DNA of 43,565 nt. It comes from Rhodospirillales bacterium. GTDB lineage: Bacteria > Pseudomonadota > Alphaproteobacteria > Rhodospirillales > Defluviicoccaceae. The position numbers and the translations under genes were made by a program. The stretch covers positions 1 to 43,565 of the forward strand of contig REES01000061.1 of the NCBI GenBank assembly GCA_007694935.1. The letters are read 5' to 3'. Under the pieces are notes generated by a model. It saw only the letters and a program-made list of their open reading frames with translations. It was not told the DNA's origin and did no database searches. Position 1 is the stretch's first letter; every line of letters starts with the position of its first letter. Below are positions 25,677 to 43,520 of this stretch, one piece after another.

Positions 25677-26501
25677 CTATTCCTTGTCGGGCGCGCCGGC
25701 GCCATCCGCCGACGACGCCGTCTCCGAGGGAGTGGCGACCACGTCGTCAGCCGCGGGCTCGGGCGCAGCGTCAGACCCGGTCTCGGCCGGCGCGTCCGCA
25801 GGCCCGGCCGCCACCTCCGCCCCCGGCGCCGCGCGCGTCGCCGCAGGGAAGGGAACACCGTCGTGAGGCGGACGCTTGACCGCATCGCGGATCAGCACGT
25901 AGCTGCCCTTGGCCCCCGGCACCGCGCCCTTGACCAGGATCACGCCCCGTTCGGCATCGCACTCGGCGACCACCAGGTTGTGCACCGTCACCTGCCGGTT
26001 GCCCATCTGTCCCGGCATCTTCTTGCCCTTGAACACCTTGCCCGGATCCTGGCACTGCCCGGTCGAGCCCAGGCTGCGATGACTGATGGAGACGCCGTGG
26101 CTGGCCCGCAGGCCGTGAAAGCCATGGCGCTTCATACCGCCGGCAAAGCCCTTGCCAATGGAGGTGCCGATGACGTCGACGCGCTGGCCGGACACGAAAT
26201 GATCCGCCGTCAGCGCAGCACCGACGTCCACCAGGGCATCCTCGCTCACCCGGAACTCCACCAGCCGCCGCTTCGGCTCCACCTTGGCGTTGGCGAAGTG
26301 GCCCCGCTGGGGCTTGGTCACATTCTTCACCTTGACCGCGCCGGTACCGAGTTGCAGGGCGGTGTATCCGTCCCGCTCCACCGTCCGCTGCGCCACCACC
26401 TGGCAGCCATCCAGTTGCAGGACCGTCACCGGCACATGCTCGCCGTCCTCCCGGAACAGGCGCGACATGCCCATCTTCTTCGCGATCAACCCGGTGCGCA
26501 T
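25677..26501 (-). CDS. rplC: 50S ribosomal protein L3 with long acidic C-terminal extension
   Basis: A 274-residue protein, one of the first to assemble on 23S rRNA. The [16 protein letters not shown] start, the long loop [28 protein letters not shown] (whose glutamine in GQCQDP matches the PrmB methylation site region) and the end [20 protein letters not shown] complete the core at about residue 210. The last 60 or so residues are Ala, Asp, Glu and Pro rich ([16 protein letters not shown]-like), an extension over E. coli L3 (209 residues). The ATG at 26501 gives the family start with TTGAGGG upstream. It follows rpsJ by 27 nt. Confidence 0.96.
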   Translation of the reverse strand: MRTGLIAKKMGMSRLFREDGEHVPVTVLQLDGCQVVAQRTVERDGYTALQLGTGAVKVKNVTKPQRGHFANAKVEPKRRLVEFRVSEDALVDVGAALTADHFVSGQRVDVIGTSIGKGFAGGMKRHGFHGLRASHGVSISHRSLGSTGQCQDPGKVFKGKKMPGQMGNRQVTVHNLVVAECDAERGVILVKGAVPGAKGSYVLIRDAVKRPPHDGVPFPAATRAAPGAEVAAGPADAPAETGSDAAPEPAADDVVATPSETASSADGAGAPDKE

Positions 26502-26528
26502 GGTCTCGGCCCTCAACTTTCAACCACC

Positions 26529-26837
<309 letters not shown>

Positions 26838-26881
26838 GATAACTTTACTCGATCACCCTTGCTCGATCCCAGCCAACTGCA

Positions 26882-28072
26882 CTACTCGAGGATCTTGGCG
26901 ACGACGCCGGCGCCGACGGTCCGCCCACCCTCGCGGATGGCGAAGCGCAGACCCTCGTCCATGGCGATCGGCTGGATCAGCTGCACCTCCATGGAGATGT
27001 TGTCCCCCGGCATCACCATCTCGGTCCCCGACGGCAGCGTCACCGACCCGGTCACGTCGGTGGTCCGGAAATAAAACTGCGGCCGGTAGTTGGAGAAGAA
27101 CGGGGTGTGCCGCCCGCCCTCGTCCTTGGTCAGAATGTACGCCTCACAGGCAAACTTGGTGTGTGGCGTGATCGACCCCGGCTTGGCCAGAACCTGGCCC
27201 CGCTCCACCTCGTCCCGCTTGGTCCCGCGCAGCAACGCCCCGATGTTGTCCCCCGCCTCGCCCTGGTCCAGCAGCTTGCGGAACATCTCGACACCCGTGC
27301 ACACCGTCTTGGTGGTGGGGCGCAACCCCACGATCTCAACCTCGTCCCCCACCTTCACGATGCCGCGCTCAACCCGCCCGGTCACCACCGTGCCCCGGCC
27401 CGAAATCGAGAACACATCCTCGATCGGCATCAGGAACGGCTGGTCCTTCGGGCGCTCCGGCTGCGGAATGTAGCCGTCCACCGCCTCCATCAGCGCCAGG
27501 ATCGAATCCCGCCCCAACGCCGGATCCCCACCCTCCAATGCCAGCAGCGCCGAGCCCTTGACGATCGGGATGTCATCCCCGGGAAAGTCATAGCTCGACA
27601 GCAGCTCCCGAAGCTCCAGCTCCACCAGCTCCAGCAACTCCGGGTCGTCCACCTGGTCCACCTTGTTCATGTAAACAACAATCGCCGGAACCCCCACCTG
27701 CCGAGCCAGCAGTATGTGCTCCCGCGTCTGCGGCATCGGACCGTCCGCCGCCGAAACCACCAGAATCGCCCCGTCCATCTGCGCCGCACCCGTGATCATG
27801 TTCTTCACGTAGTCCGCATGACCCGGGCAGTCCACATGCGCATAATGGCGGTTCGCCGTCTGGTACTCCACGTGCGCCGTCGAAATCGTGATCCCGCGCG
27901 CCTTCTCCTCCGGAGCCTTGTCAATCTGGTCGAACGGCACGAACGACGCCCCACCCGTCTCCGCCAAAACCTTCGTGATCGCCGCCGTCAGCGTCGTCTT
28001 GCCATGGTCCACGTGACCAATCGTCCCAACGTTGCAGTGCGGCTTCGTCCGCTCAAATTTCGCCTTCGCCAT
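26882..28072 (-). CDS. tuf: Elongation factor Tu, first copy
   Basis: A 396-residue GTPase that brings aminoacyl-tRNA to the ribosome. G1 is GHVDHGKT (19-26), the switch I threonine lies in ARGITIST, G3 is DCPGH, G4 is NKVD and the domain 2-3 segments are complete. The GTP switch valine and the tRNA-binding residues look normal. The gene stands between fusA and rpsJ. A second copy enters the window at 43521, and the two are identical over the 45 shared coding bases and 10 bases beyond the stop. Confidence 0.98.
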   Translation of the reverse strand: MAKAKFERTKPHCNVGTIGHVDHGKTTLTAAITKVLAETGGASFVPFDQIDKAPEEKARGITISTAHVEYQTANRHYAHVDCPGHADYVKNMITGAAQMDGAILVVSAADGPMPQTREHILLARQVGVPAIVVYMNKVDQVDDPELLELVELELRELLSSYDFPGDDIPIVKGSALLALEGGDPALGRDSILALMEAVDGYIPQPERPKDQPFLMPIEDVFSISGRGTVVTGRVERGIVKVGDEVEIVGLRPTTKTVCTGVEMFRKLLDQGEAGDNIGALLRGTKRDEVERGQVLAKPGSITPHTKFACEAYILTKDEGGRHTPFFSNYRPQFYFRTTDVTGSVTLPSGTEMVMPGDNISMEVQLIQPIAMDEGLRFAIREGGRTVGAGVVAKILE

Positions 28073-28110
28073 CGCTCTCGCTACTCCGTTCCCCTGGTCC
28101 TTCGGCGCGC

Positions 28111-30189
28111 CTAGCCGGCCAACCGGTGCCGTACTTCTTCGGATATCTGCTGCGGAACTTCTGCGTACCTGTCAAACTGCATGGTGTATTGGGCCCGCCC
28201 CTGGCTCATCGAGCGCAGCGTGTTGACGTAGCCGAACATCATGGACAGCGGCACCAGCGCCTCGATCACCCGGGCAATCCCGCGCTGGTCCATGCCGGTG
28301 ATCTGGCCGCGGCGACTGTTCAGGTCCCCGATGATGTCGCCCATGTACTCTTCCGGGGTCACCACCTCGACCTTCATCATCGGCTCCAGGAGCTTCGGCG
28401 CGGCCTTGGACATGCCCTCCCGGAATGCCGCGCGGGCGGCGATCTCGAACGCCATCACGCTCGAGTCCACATCGTGGGATGCGCCGTCCACCAGCGTCGC
28501 CTTAAAATCGATCACCGGGAAGCCGGTCAGGACCCCGGATTCCCGCGCCCCTTCCAATCCCTTCTGAACCCCGGGGATGTACTCCTTGGGCACCGAGCCG
28601 CCGACCACCGCACTTGCGAACTGATAGCCGGTTCCCGGCTCCAGCGGCTCGAACCGGATGATGACCCGGGCGAACTGGCCGGCACCGCCGGTCTGCTTCT
28701 TGTGGGTGTAGTCGATCTCGGCCGGGCGCGAGATGGTCTCCCGGTACGCCACCTGGGGCGCGCCGACGTTGGCATCCACCTTGAATTCCCGCTTCATCCG
28801 GTCGACCAGGATCTCCAGGTGCAACTCACCCATGCCCTTGATCACGGTCTGGCCGCTCTCGGGATCGGAGGACACCCGGAACGACGGATCCTCACTGGCC
28901 AGCCGGGCCAGGGCCACTCCCATCTTCTCCTGGTCGCCCTTGGTCTTGGGCTCCACCGCCACCTCGATCACCGGGTCCGGAAACTCCATCCGCTCAAGGA
29001 TCACCGGGCTCTTGGGATCGCACAGGGTGTCACCCGTGGTGGTCTGCTTCAGGCCGGCCAGCGCCAGAATGTCGCCAGCCCGGGCCTCCTTCACGTCCTC
29101 GCGGGTGTTGGCATGCATCAGCAACATCCGCCCCACCCGCTCCTGCTTGTCCTTGACGGTGTTGCGGATCATTTCGCCGGAGTTGACCACACCCGAATAC
29201 ACCCGGATGAAGGTGAGGCTGCCGACGAACGGATCGGACATGATCTTGAAGGCCAGTGCCGCGAACGGCTCGTCATCAGAATTGGCGCGCTCGATCGTCT
29301 CGTCGGAGCCGAACTTGAGCCCCTTGATCGCCGGCACCTCGGTCGGCGACGGCAGGAACTCCACCACCGCGTCCAGCAGCGGCTGCACCCCCTTGTTCTT
29401 GAAGGCCGACCCGCACAGAACCGGCACGAAGCTGCTGGAGATGGTGCCGGTGCGGATGCACCGCAGCAGCGTCGCTTCGTCCGGCTCCTCGCCCTCCAGG
29501 TAGGCCTCCATCACCGCTTCGTCCTGCTCGACCACCGTCTCGATCAGGCGGGTACGGTAGTCCTTGGCCTGATCCAGCAACGCCGGCGGCACGTCCCCCA
29601 CCACGAACTCGGCGCCGAGCGTCTCTTCCTTCCACACGATACCCTTCATGCGGACAAGGTCGACGACACCGACGAAGTCCGCCTCGGCGCCGATCGGCAA
29701 CTGCACCACCACCGGCTCCGCCCCCAACCGCTTGCGGATCATCTCCACACAACGGAAGAAGTCGGCGCCCATGCGGTCCATCTTGTTGACGAAGCAGATC
29801 CGCGGCACGTGGTACTTGTCGGCCTGACGCCAGACCGTCTCCGACTGCGGCTCGACGCCGGCGACCCCGTCGAACACGGTGACCGCCCCGTCCAGCACCC
29901 GGAGGCTCCGCTCCACCTCGATGGTGAAGTCCACGTGACCGGGGGTGTCGATGATGTTGATGCGGTGGTCCCGCCACGAGCACGTGGTCGCCGCCGAGGT
30001 GATGGTGATCCCCCGCTCCTGCTCCTGCTCCATCCAGTCCATGGTGGCGGTGCCCTCATGGACCTCGCCGATCTTGTAGGACCGACCGGTGTAGAACAGG
30101 ATGCGCTCGGTCGTGGTCGTCTTGCCGGCATCGATGTGGGCCATGATGCCGATATTGCGGTACCGGTCGAGCGGGCTGGTTCGGGGCAT
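28111..30189 (-). CDS. fusA: Elongation factor G
   Basis: A 692-residue GTPase that drives translocation. G1 is AHIDAGKT (17-24), G3 is DTPGH, G4 is NKMD, and domains II-V follow. Domain IV carries the [29 protein letters not shown] block and the [34 protein letters not shown] end. This is the classical canonical EF-G of the str operon and not a mitochondrial-type duplicate. It is 19 nt after rpsG and 38 nt before tuf. Confidence 0.98.
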   Translation of the reverse strand: MPRTSPLDRYRNIGIMAHIDAGKTTTTERILFYTGRSYKIGEVHEGTATMDWMEQEQERGITITSAATTCSWRDHRINIIDTPGHVDFTIEVERSLRVLDGAVTVFDGVAGVEPQSETVWRQADKYHVPRICFVNKMDRMGADFFRCVEMIRKRLGAEPVVVQLPIGAEADFVGVVDLVRMKGIVWKEETLGAEFVVGDVPPALLDQAKDYRTRLIETVVEQDEAVMEAYLEGEEPDEATLLRCIRTGTISSSFVPVLCGSAFKNKGVQPLLDAVVEFLPSPTEVPAIKGLKFGSDETIERANSDDEPFAALAFKIMSDPFVGSLTFIRVYSGVVNSGEMIRNTVKDKQERVGRMLLMHANTREDVKEARAGDILALAGLKQTTTGDTLCDPKSPVILERMEFPDPVIEVAVEPKTKGDQEKMGVALARLASEDPSFRVSSDPESGQTVIKGMGELHLEILVDRMKREFKVDANVGAPQVAYRETISRPAEIDYTHKKQTGGAGQFARVIIRFEPLEPGTGYQFASAVVGGSVPKEYIPGVQKGLEGARESGVLTGFPVIDFKATLVDGASHDVDSSVMAFEIAARAAFREGMSKAAPKLLEPMMKVEVVTPEEYMGDIIGDLNSRRGQITGMDQRGIARVIEALVPLSMMFGYVNTLRSMSQGRAQYTMQFDRYAEVPQQISEEVRHRLAG

Positions 30190-30208
30190 GACGTCCGCCT
30201 TTCTGTCG

Positions 30209-31063
<855 letters not shown>

Positions 31064-31264
31064 CCCTTGAATTCCGCTACTCTGACGTTTCGTCGACGTT
31101 CAAACCAACCCGCCCCGGCGGCACATCGACGAATGCCGTCGAGCGAGAAAAACCCACCCGCCCACCGTCATGGCCGGAGGCGAGCAGAATTTATTGTCTC
31201 AATCAGGTCGCACGGAAGCCGCGTCTGAACCGCTAAGGTTCACCACCGGCTCCCTCGTGGCGAG
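31064..31264 (-). other. rpsL 5' leader, about 200 nt
   Basis: The sequence between the predicted start point and rpsL carries a perfect 6-bp hairpin (TGAACC at 31237-31242 with GGTTCA at 31226-31231 on the minus strand, 5-nt loop). It also has GACG-GCATT-CGTC and other short pairings in the GTCGACG region near 31090-31140. I see no reading frame with a good ribosome site and no U-tract terminator. With the rpsL-rpsG spacer reduced to 12 nt, this leader is the more likely place for any autoregulatory site. The rest of the gap, 31301-31394, has a perfect 8-bp repeat pair (31323-31330 with 31366-31373) that may fold at the rpoC mRNA end. Confidence 0.5.
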
Positions 31265-31270
31265 ATCGGC

Positions 31271-31300
31271 ATACTAGGGGGCCCCCGCCTTGGCCGTCAA
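31271..31300 (-). promoter_or_regulatory. Sigma-70 promoter of the rpsL-rpsG-fusA-tuf block
   Basis: TTGACG (31295-31300) and TAGTAT (31271-31276) are separated by 18 nt on the minus strand, between rpoC and rpsL. The predicted start point is near 31264. This is among the best sigma-70 matches in the window. Confidence 0.75.
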
Positions 31301-31394
31301 GCGGCAATCGCAGCACGATCGCGGGGCCGGCCGGCCTTCCCCATGACACCGCGGGGGTTGTCGGACCGGCCCCGGACGACCGCGGGTTCCGCCG

Positions 31395-39804
<8,410 letters not shown>

Positions 39805-39910
39805 GCGCGCTCCTCACCTTAGGGTAATGTGGCAACCGACTCTGCCGGGTCGACCTCGCGTTCGGAAACCGCGTTCGAACCGAGGGGCCGCGGCACTCGA
39901 AGGCACGCGC

Positions 39911-39946
39911 AAAAAATCACCACGAGCCGAAAACGGCACCCGGTGG
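39911..39946 (-). terminator. Intrinsic terminator-like hairpin in the rpoB leader (candidate attenuator)
   Basis: On the minus strand the arms CCACCGGGTGCCG (39934-39946) and CGGCTCGTGGTG (39918-39929) pair around a TTTT loop, with a perfect GCCG/CGGC apex and a lower CACC/GGTG stem separated by a few mismatches. A run ATTTTTT follows directly (39911-39917). This is the only hairpin plus U-tract in the 311-nt rplL-rpoB gap. It lies downstream of the predicted rpoB promoter, so it would reduce transcription from both rplL read-through and that promoter. Confidence 0.6.
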
Positions 39947-40036
39947 CGCGTGCAGGAGTTTCGCACCCGTTGTCCCGGCCGCGGTAAGGCCCATGCGGAC
40001 GGGTGCGTGTCGGATGGAAGGATGATCGGCGTTCAT
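39917..40036 (-). other. Short ORF in the rpoB leader (possible leader peptide)
   Basis: An open frame of 39 codons begins with ATG at 40036, inside the predicted transcript, and ends with TGA at 39917-39919. That stop codon lies in the 3' arm of the terminator-like hairpin, so ribosomes reaching it would melt the stem. The ribosome site upstream (GCCGGA) is weak and the peptide resembles nothing I know. No amino-acid run typical of biosynthetic attenuators is present. It may be a chance frame in GC-rich DNA. Confidence 0.25.
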
Positions 40037-40070
40037 TCCGGCTATGGGGCCGCTCGCTTCCCGAGGCTTA

Positions 40071-40099
40071 GATATAGCAGCGGCGGCGACCCATGCCAA
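40071..40099 (-). promoter_or_regulatory. Sigma-70 promoter upstream of rpoB
   Basis: TTGGCA (40094-40099) and TATATC (40071-40076) are separated by exactly 17 nt on the minus strand, starting 17 nt after the rplL stop. The predicted start point is near 40064, leaving a leader of about 260 nt before rpoB. The remaining leader (39805-40064) has the hairpin and short ORF listed separately and otherwise nothing I recognise. Confidence 0.7.
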
Positions 40100-40115
40100 G
40101 TCGGGATGTCAAGAG

Positions 40116-40496
40116 CTATTTGATCTCGACGGTGGCCCCGGCGTCCTCCAGCTTCTTCTTGATCGCCTCGGCCTCCTCCTTCTTCACCCCTTCCTTGAGG
40201 GGCTTGGGGGCCGCCTCCACCAGGTCCTTTGCCTCCTTGAGGCCGAGTCCGGTGATGGCGCGCACTTCCTTGATGACGTTGATCTTCTTGTCGCCGACCG
40301 TCGCCAGCACGACATCAAATTCGGTCTTTTCCTCGACCGGCTCCGCGGCCGCCGCCGCCGCACCGCCCGCTGGCATCGCCGCGACCGGCGCCGCCGCCGA
40401 CACACCCCACTTCTCTTCCAGCATCTTGCTGAGCTCGGCGGCTTCCAGCACCGTCAGGTTGGACAGCTCGTCAACGATCTGTTGCAGATTGGCCAT
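40116..40496 (-). CDS. rplL: 50S ribosomal protein L7/L12
   Basis: A 126-residue stalk protein, present in several copies per ribosome, that recruits translational GTPases. An N-terminal dimerisation and L10-binding helix region ([29 protein letters not shown]) is followed by an Ala/Pro-rich hinge (about 33-52) and the C-terminal domain with [49 protein letters not shown]. Length and sequence are typical. It follows rplJ by 54 nt. Confidence 0.98.
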   Translation of the reverse strand: MANLQQIVDELSNLTVLEAAELSKMLEEKWGVSAAAPVAAMPAGGAAAAAAEPVEEKTEFDVVLATVGDKKINVIKEVRAITGLGLKEAKDLVEAAPKPLKEGVKKEEAEAIKKKLEDAGATVEIK

Positions 40497-40550
40497 GGTT
40501 CAATTCTCCCGAAAAGCGTGACAACTGAAAACTGAAACGTCGAGCAAGGT

Positions 40551-41078
40551 TCAGGCCGCTTCCCGTTCTCCGGCCTGTTCGGCATGGGCGGCGAGAACCC
40601 GGGCAAGCTGAGCACCCGGCGCCTGCGTCAGCCCGACCAACCGCTGCGCCGGTGCCTGGATCAGCCCCACGATGGTGCCGCGCAACTCGTCCAGGGACGG
40701 CAACGTGGCGAGCCCCTTGACATCCTCGGCGCCGAGCACGCGCGTTCCCAAGCCGCCGCCCAGCAGCACCAGCTTGCTCTGGGTCTTGGCAAAGCCCACC
40801 ATCACCTTGGAGATCGCCACCGGTTCATCGGCATAGGCGATGGCCGTGGGCCCGGTGAACAGGGAGTTCAGCCCCTCATAGGGCGTGCCCTCCAGCGCCC
40901 GCAGCGCCAGCCGGTTCTTGGTCACCTTGAAGCCGCCTCCGGCGACCCTGACCTGTCGGCGCAGATCACCCAGTTGTGCCACCGTGAGCCCGGAATAATG
41001 GCTCACCACCACGATCGCCGCCTGCGTGAAGGTGCGATGCAGGGATTCGATGAATGTCGCTTTTTCCGCCCGGTCCAT
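40551..41078 (-). CDS. rplJ: 50S ribosomal protein L10
   Basis: A 175-residue base of the L7/L12 stalk; with L12 it also represses its own mRNA. The N-terminal domain has AVVVSHYSGLTVAQL-like (AIVVVSHYSGLTVAQLGDLRRQVR), VTKNRLALRAL and GPTAIAYADEPVAISKVMVGFAKT. The C-terminal helix that carries L12 dimers is QLARVLAAHAEQAG. The ATG at 41078 has GGGAGGGTGACA upstream and gives the normal length; the frame stays open 32 codons upstream in the leader without similarity. Confidence 0.97.
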   Translation of the reverse strand: MDRAEKATFIESLHRTFTQAAIVVVSHYSGLTVAQLGDLRRQVRVAGGGFKVTKNRLALRALEGTPYEGLNSLFTGPTAIAYADEPVAISKVMVGFAKTQSKLVLLGGGLGTRVLGAEDVKGLATLPSLDELRGTIVGLIQAPAQRLVGLTQAPGAQLARVLAAHAEQAGEREAA

Positions 41079-41240
41079 TGTCACCCTCCCGGTTGCCCGA
41101 CTCGCACGGCCTGCAACGCTCTCACGCCGCGCCCCCGCCCTGCTTCCGCAGGTCCGGGCCGCGATCACCCGCATTCCTGTCCGGTGAGAGAAAACTGGCC
41201 AACAGGCTCGGCGACTCCCGCCGATGCCAGCCGTGCTTCA

Positions 41241-41320
41241 CCACCGTCTATGCAGGCCCATCCGATTAAGCCGAACCGACCGGAACGCAGCCGGCGCGCG
41301 GCACCTGCAGTCTTTGACAG
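41241..41320 (-). promoter_or_regulatory. Ribosomal protein L10 leader (autoregulatory mRNA element)
   Basis: In the 323-nt rplA-rplJ gap the minus strand carries AAAGACTGCAGGTG (41302-41315) and CCTGCATAGACGGTGG (41241-41256). TGCAGG and CCTGCA are exact complements that would close a long-range helix around an inner segment containing GGCTTAATC. This arrangement, with the TAGACGGTG sequence, matches the conserved L10 leader that binds the L10-L12 complex and represses rplJL translation. No clear promoter lies between rplA and this element, so the leader may be made by read-through. Positions 41079-41240 hold no gene I can support. Confidence 0.7.
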
Positions 41321-41361
41321 TCCGGAACAGCCGCCTGCGCCGCCCCGGAGCCACGTACGCC

Positions 41362-41393
41362 AAAAAACCGGCCGACCGATGAAAACGCGGCCG
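41362..41393 (-). terminator. Terminator-like hairpin after rplA
   Basis: CGGCCG at 41388-41393 and at 41369-41374 pair on the minus strand with a 13-nt loop, followed by a run of six U (41362-41367). It lies 8 nt beyond the rplA stop. Because rplJ follows without an evident promoter, it may act as a partial terminator that lowers L10/L12 transcription relative to L11/L1, or the rplJ promoter is poorly recognisable. Confidence 0.5.
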
Positions 41394-41401
41394 ACCTATC
41401 G

Positions 41402-42097
41402 TCAGCTTGTAACAGTCCCGATGCTGACACGCAAGCCCGGCCCCATGGTCGAGCTCAGGTGCGCCTGGCGAAGATAGGTGCCCTTGGCACCGCTGGGCTT
41501 GGCCTTGACCAGGGCGTCGACGAACGTCCGGATGTTCTCGGCGAGCGCGTCTTCGGAGAAGCTGGCCTTGCCCACGCCGCCGTGGACGATCCCGGCCTTC
41601 TCCACCCGGAACTCGATCTGCCCGGCCTTGGCAGCCTTGATCGCCGTGGTGACATCCGGGGTGACAGTACCAAGCTTGGGGTTGGGCATCAGGCCCCGCG
41701 GCCCCAGGATCTTGCCCAGTCTGCCGACCAACGCCATCATGTCGGGCGTGGCGATGCAGCGGTCGAAATCGATGTTGCCGCCCTGGATCCGCTCCACCAG
41801 GTCCTCGGCACCGACCACGTCGGCACCGGCCTTGCGCGCCTCCTCCGCCTTGTCCCCCTTGGCGAAAACGGCGACCCGCAGTTGCTTGCCGGTGCCGTGG
41901 GGCAGCGATACCACCCCCCGCACCATCTGGTCGGCGTGCCGGGGATCCACACCGAGGCAAACCGACATTTCGACGGTCTCGTCGAACTTGGCCACCGCGT
42001 TGGACTTGATCAGCCGGACCGCCTCATCCAACGGATAGGACTTCTGCGGGTCGATTCCTTCGTATGCCTTCGTCAGACGCTTGCCTTTGCCAGCCAT
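41402..42097 (-). CDS. rplA: 50S ribosomal protein L1
   Basis: A 231-residue protein of the mobile L1 stalk that helps release E-site tRNA; in E. coli it also represses rplKA. The [39 protein letters not shown] start, [21 protein letters not shown], the second-domain block [25 protein letters not shown] and the end [10 protein letters not shown] are complete. It starts 4 nt after the rplK stop. The 95-nt space before rplK may hold the L1 target, but I cannot draw it with confidence. Confidence 0.97.
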   Translation of the reverse strand: MAGKGKRLTKAYEGIDPQKSYPLDEAVRLIKSNAVAKFDETVEMSVCLGVDPRHADQMVRGVVSLPHGTGKQLRVAVFAKGDKAEEARKAGADVVGAEDLVERIQGGNIDFDRCIATPDMMALVGRLGKILGPRGLMPNPKLGTVTPDVTTAIKAAKAGQIEFRVEKAGIVHGGVGKASFSEDALAENIRTFVDALVKAKPSGAKGTYLRQAHLSSTMGPGLRVSIGTVTS

Positions 42098-42101
42098 CGC
42101 T

Positions 42102-42530
42102 CTATTCCACCACCTCGATGCCCATGGATTGTGCCGACCCGGTCACCATCCGCATGGCGCCGTCGAGGTCCTTGGCATTCAGATCCGCCATCTTCTGTTC
42201 GGCGATCGCCCGCACCTGCTCGCGGGTGACCCGGCCGGCCCCGGCCCGGGTCGGCGTCGCACTGCCTTTGCCGATGCCCGCCGCCTTCTTCAGGAGATAA
42301 GCCGTCGGCGGCGTCTTGGTGACGAACTGGAACGTGCGGTCGGCGTACGCGGTAATCACCACCGGGATCGGCATACCGGCTTCCAGATTCTGGGTCTGGG
42401 CGTTGAAAGCCTTGCAAAACTCCATGATGTTGAGGCCGCGCTGGCCCAGCGCCGGACCAATCGGCGGCGACGGGTTGGCCTGCCCGGCCGGCACCTCAAG
42501 CTTGATGTAACCAAGTACCTTCTTAGCCAT
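42102..42530 (-). CDS. rplK: 50S ribosomal protein L11
   Basis: A 142-residue protein of the GTPase-associated centre, target region of thiostrepton. The N-terminal domain has [36 protein letters not shown], with the conserved proline helix, and the rRNA-binding C-terminal domain has [12 protein letters not shown] and [28 protein letters not shown]. The ATG at 42530 gives the family start [11 protein letters not shown]; the open frame upstream is the nusG-rplK spacer. It follows nusG by 95 nt. Confidence 0.97.
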   Translation of the reverse strand: MAKKVLGYIKLEVPAGQANPSPPIGPALGQRGLNIMEFCKAFNAQTQNLEAGMPIPVVITAYADRTFQFVTKTPPTAYLLKKAAGIGKGSATPTRAGAGRVTREQVRAIAEQKMADLNAKDLDGAMRMVTGSAQSMGIEVVE

Positions 42531-42625
42531 GCCTGTTCCCCGTTCATCCGTCCGCCGATGCGCTGCTGGCGCTCGTATCCGACCGGCCCGCGCCGGCACC
42601 GACCATCGCTGTGGCGCCGCCGTGA

Positions 42626-43156
42626 TTACATCTTCTCGACCTGGGAATACTCCAGTTCCACCGGGGTCGAGCGCCCGAAGATCGAGACCGCAACCTTGAG
42701 ACGGGCCCGCTCCTCGTCGACCTCTTCCACCAACCCACTGAAGGAGTTGAAGGGGCCGTCACAGACCCGGACCTGCTCCCCCACCTCGAACACCACGGAG
42801 GGCTTAGGCCGATCGATCCCCTCCTGAACCTGGCGCATGATCCGCTCGGCCTCGGCCTCGGTGATCGGCATCGGCCGGCCACGATCCCCGAGGAACCCGG
42901 TCACCTTGGCGGTGCTCTTCACCAGGTGCCAGGTTTCGTCGGTCATCTCCATCTTGACCAGCACGTAGCCCGGAAAGAACTTGCGGCCGGCACTGACCTT
43001 GGTACCGCGGCGAACCTCGACCACCTCCTCCATCGGCACCAGGACCTGTTGGATCAAGTCAGCCATGTCCTGCTGTTGCGCCTGCTCCTCGATCGCCTGC
43101 GCAACCTTGCGCTCGAACCCCGAGTACACGTGCAAGACGTACCACTGAGCCGCCAT
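42626..43156 (-). CDS. nusG: Transcription elongation/antitermination factor NusG
   Basis: A 176-residue factor that binds RNA polymerase and couples it to Rho or, through S10, to the ribosome. The NGN domain starts [22 protein letters not shown] and includes [31 protein letters not shown]. The KOW domain is the last 55 residues ([24 protein letters not shown] to [11 protein letters not shown]). It follows secE by 5 nt, the usual secE-nusG pairing. Confidence 0.97.
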   Translation of the reverse strand: MAAQWYVLHVYSGFERKVAQAIEEQAQQQDMADLIQQVLVPMEEVVEVRRGTKVSAGRKFFPGYVLVKMEMTDETWHLVKSTAKVTGFLGDRGRPMPITEAEAERIMRQVQEGIDRPKPSVVFEVGEQVRVCDGPFNSFSGLVEEVDEERARLKVAVSIFGRSTPVELEYSQVEKM

Positions 43157-43161
43157 AAGCT

Positions 43162-43359
43162 CTAGATCCCGAAATCAAGGAACGCGCGCACAGCCATACC
43201 GAGGATCCAGTCCACCCCCATAAAAAACAGCGCGGCGAGCACCACCATGAGAAACACCATCCCGGTGGAGATGGTGGTTTCTTTTCGCGTCGGCCAAGTG
43301 ACCTTGGAGGTCTCCTGCCGAATTTCACGAATGAACTGAGCGATATTGGTGCGCGCCAT
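43162..43359 (-). CDS. secE: Protein translocase subunit SecE
   Basis: A 65-residue membrane protein that stabilises SecY. The N-terminal amphipathic segment NIAQFIREIRQETSKVTWPTRKETTIST has the conserved VTWPTRKE motif, and one transmembrane helix follows (about residues 29-50, MVFLMVVLAALFFMGVDWIL). It is the short single-span form common outside the enterobacteria, which have three spans. It lies 18 nt after tRNA-Trp, so secE and nusG are probably transcribed with the tRNA from the second tuf unit. Confidence 0.95.
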   Translation of the reverse strand: MARTNIAQFIREIRQETSKVTWPTRKETTISTGMVFLMVVLAALFFMGVDWILGMAVRAFLDFGI

Positions 43360-43377
43360 GAGCTGTTCCGATGTGGG

Positions 43378-43453
43378 TGGCAGGGGCAGCAGGATTCGAA
43401 CCCGCGACCTGCGGTTTTGGAGACCGCCGCTCTACCAGCTGAGCTATACCCCT
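43378..43453 (-). tRNA. trpT: tRNA-Trp (anticodon CCA)
   Basis: On the minus strand the 76-nt gene starts AGGGGTATAGCTCAGCTGG and ends with an encoded CCA (43378-43380). The acceptor stem AGGGG/CCCCT, the D-arm AGCTCAGCTGGTAGAGC, the anticodon stem-loop GCGGTCTCCAAAACCGC with anticodon CCA, and the T-loop GGTTCGAATCC are all formed. Its place between tuf and secE is the standard alphaproteobacterial order, and the tRNA must be cut from a longer transcript if it is cotranscribed with secE. Confidence 0.97.
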
Positions 43454-43520
43454 AGTTCGGCTGTCTGTGTGATCCCGACGGTCGTGGCATATCAGGTCGG
43501 TTCCGTTCCCGCCAACTGCA

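Noticed and set aside
31301-31394. GC-rich inverted repeats after rpoC as an intrinsic terminator
   Set aside because: Perfect 8-bp arms exist but are 35 nt apart, with no U-tract. They are described with the rpsL leader only as possible mRNA-end structure.
42531-42625. L1 autoregulatory target in the nusG-rplK spacer
   Set aside because: A GC-rich stem can be drawn, but I could not match it to the known L1 site with confidence.
43454-43520. Possible promoter for tRNA-Trp (TTGGCG and TGATAT on the minus strand)
   Set aside because: The spacer is only 15 nt and part of the -35 lies in the segment shared with the other tuf 3' end. Read-through from the second tuf is a simpler source.
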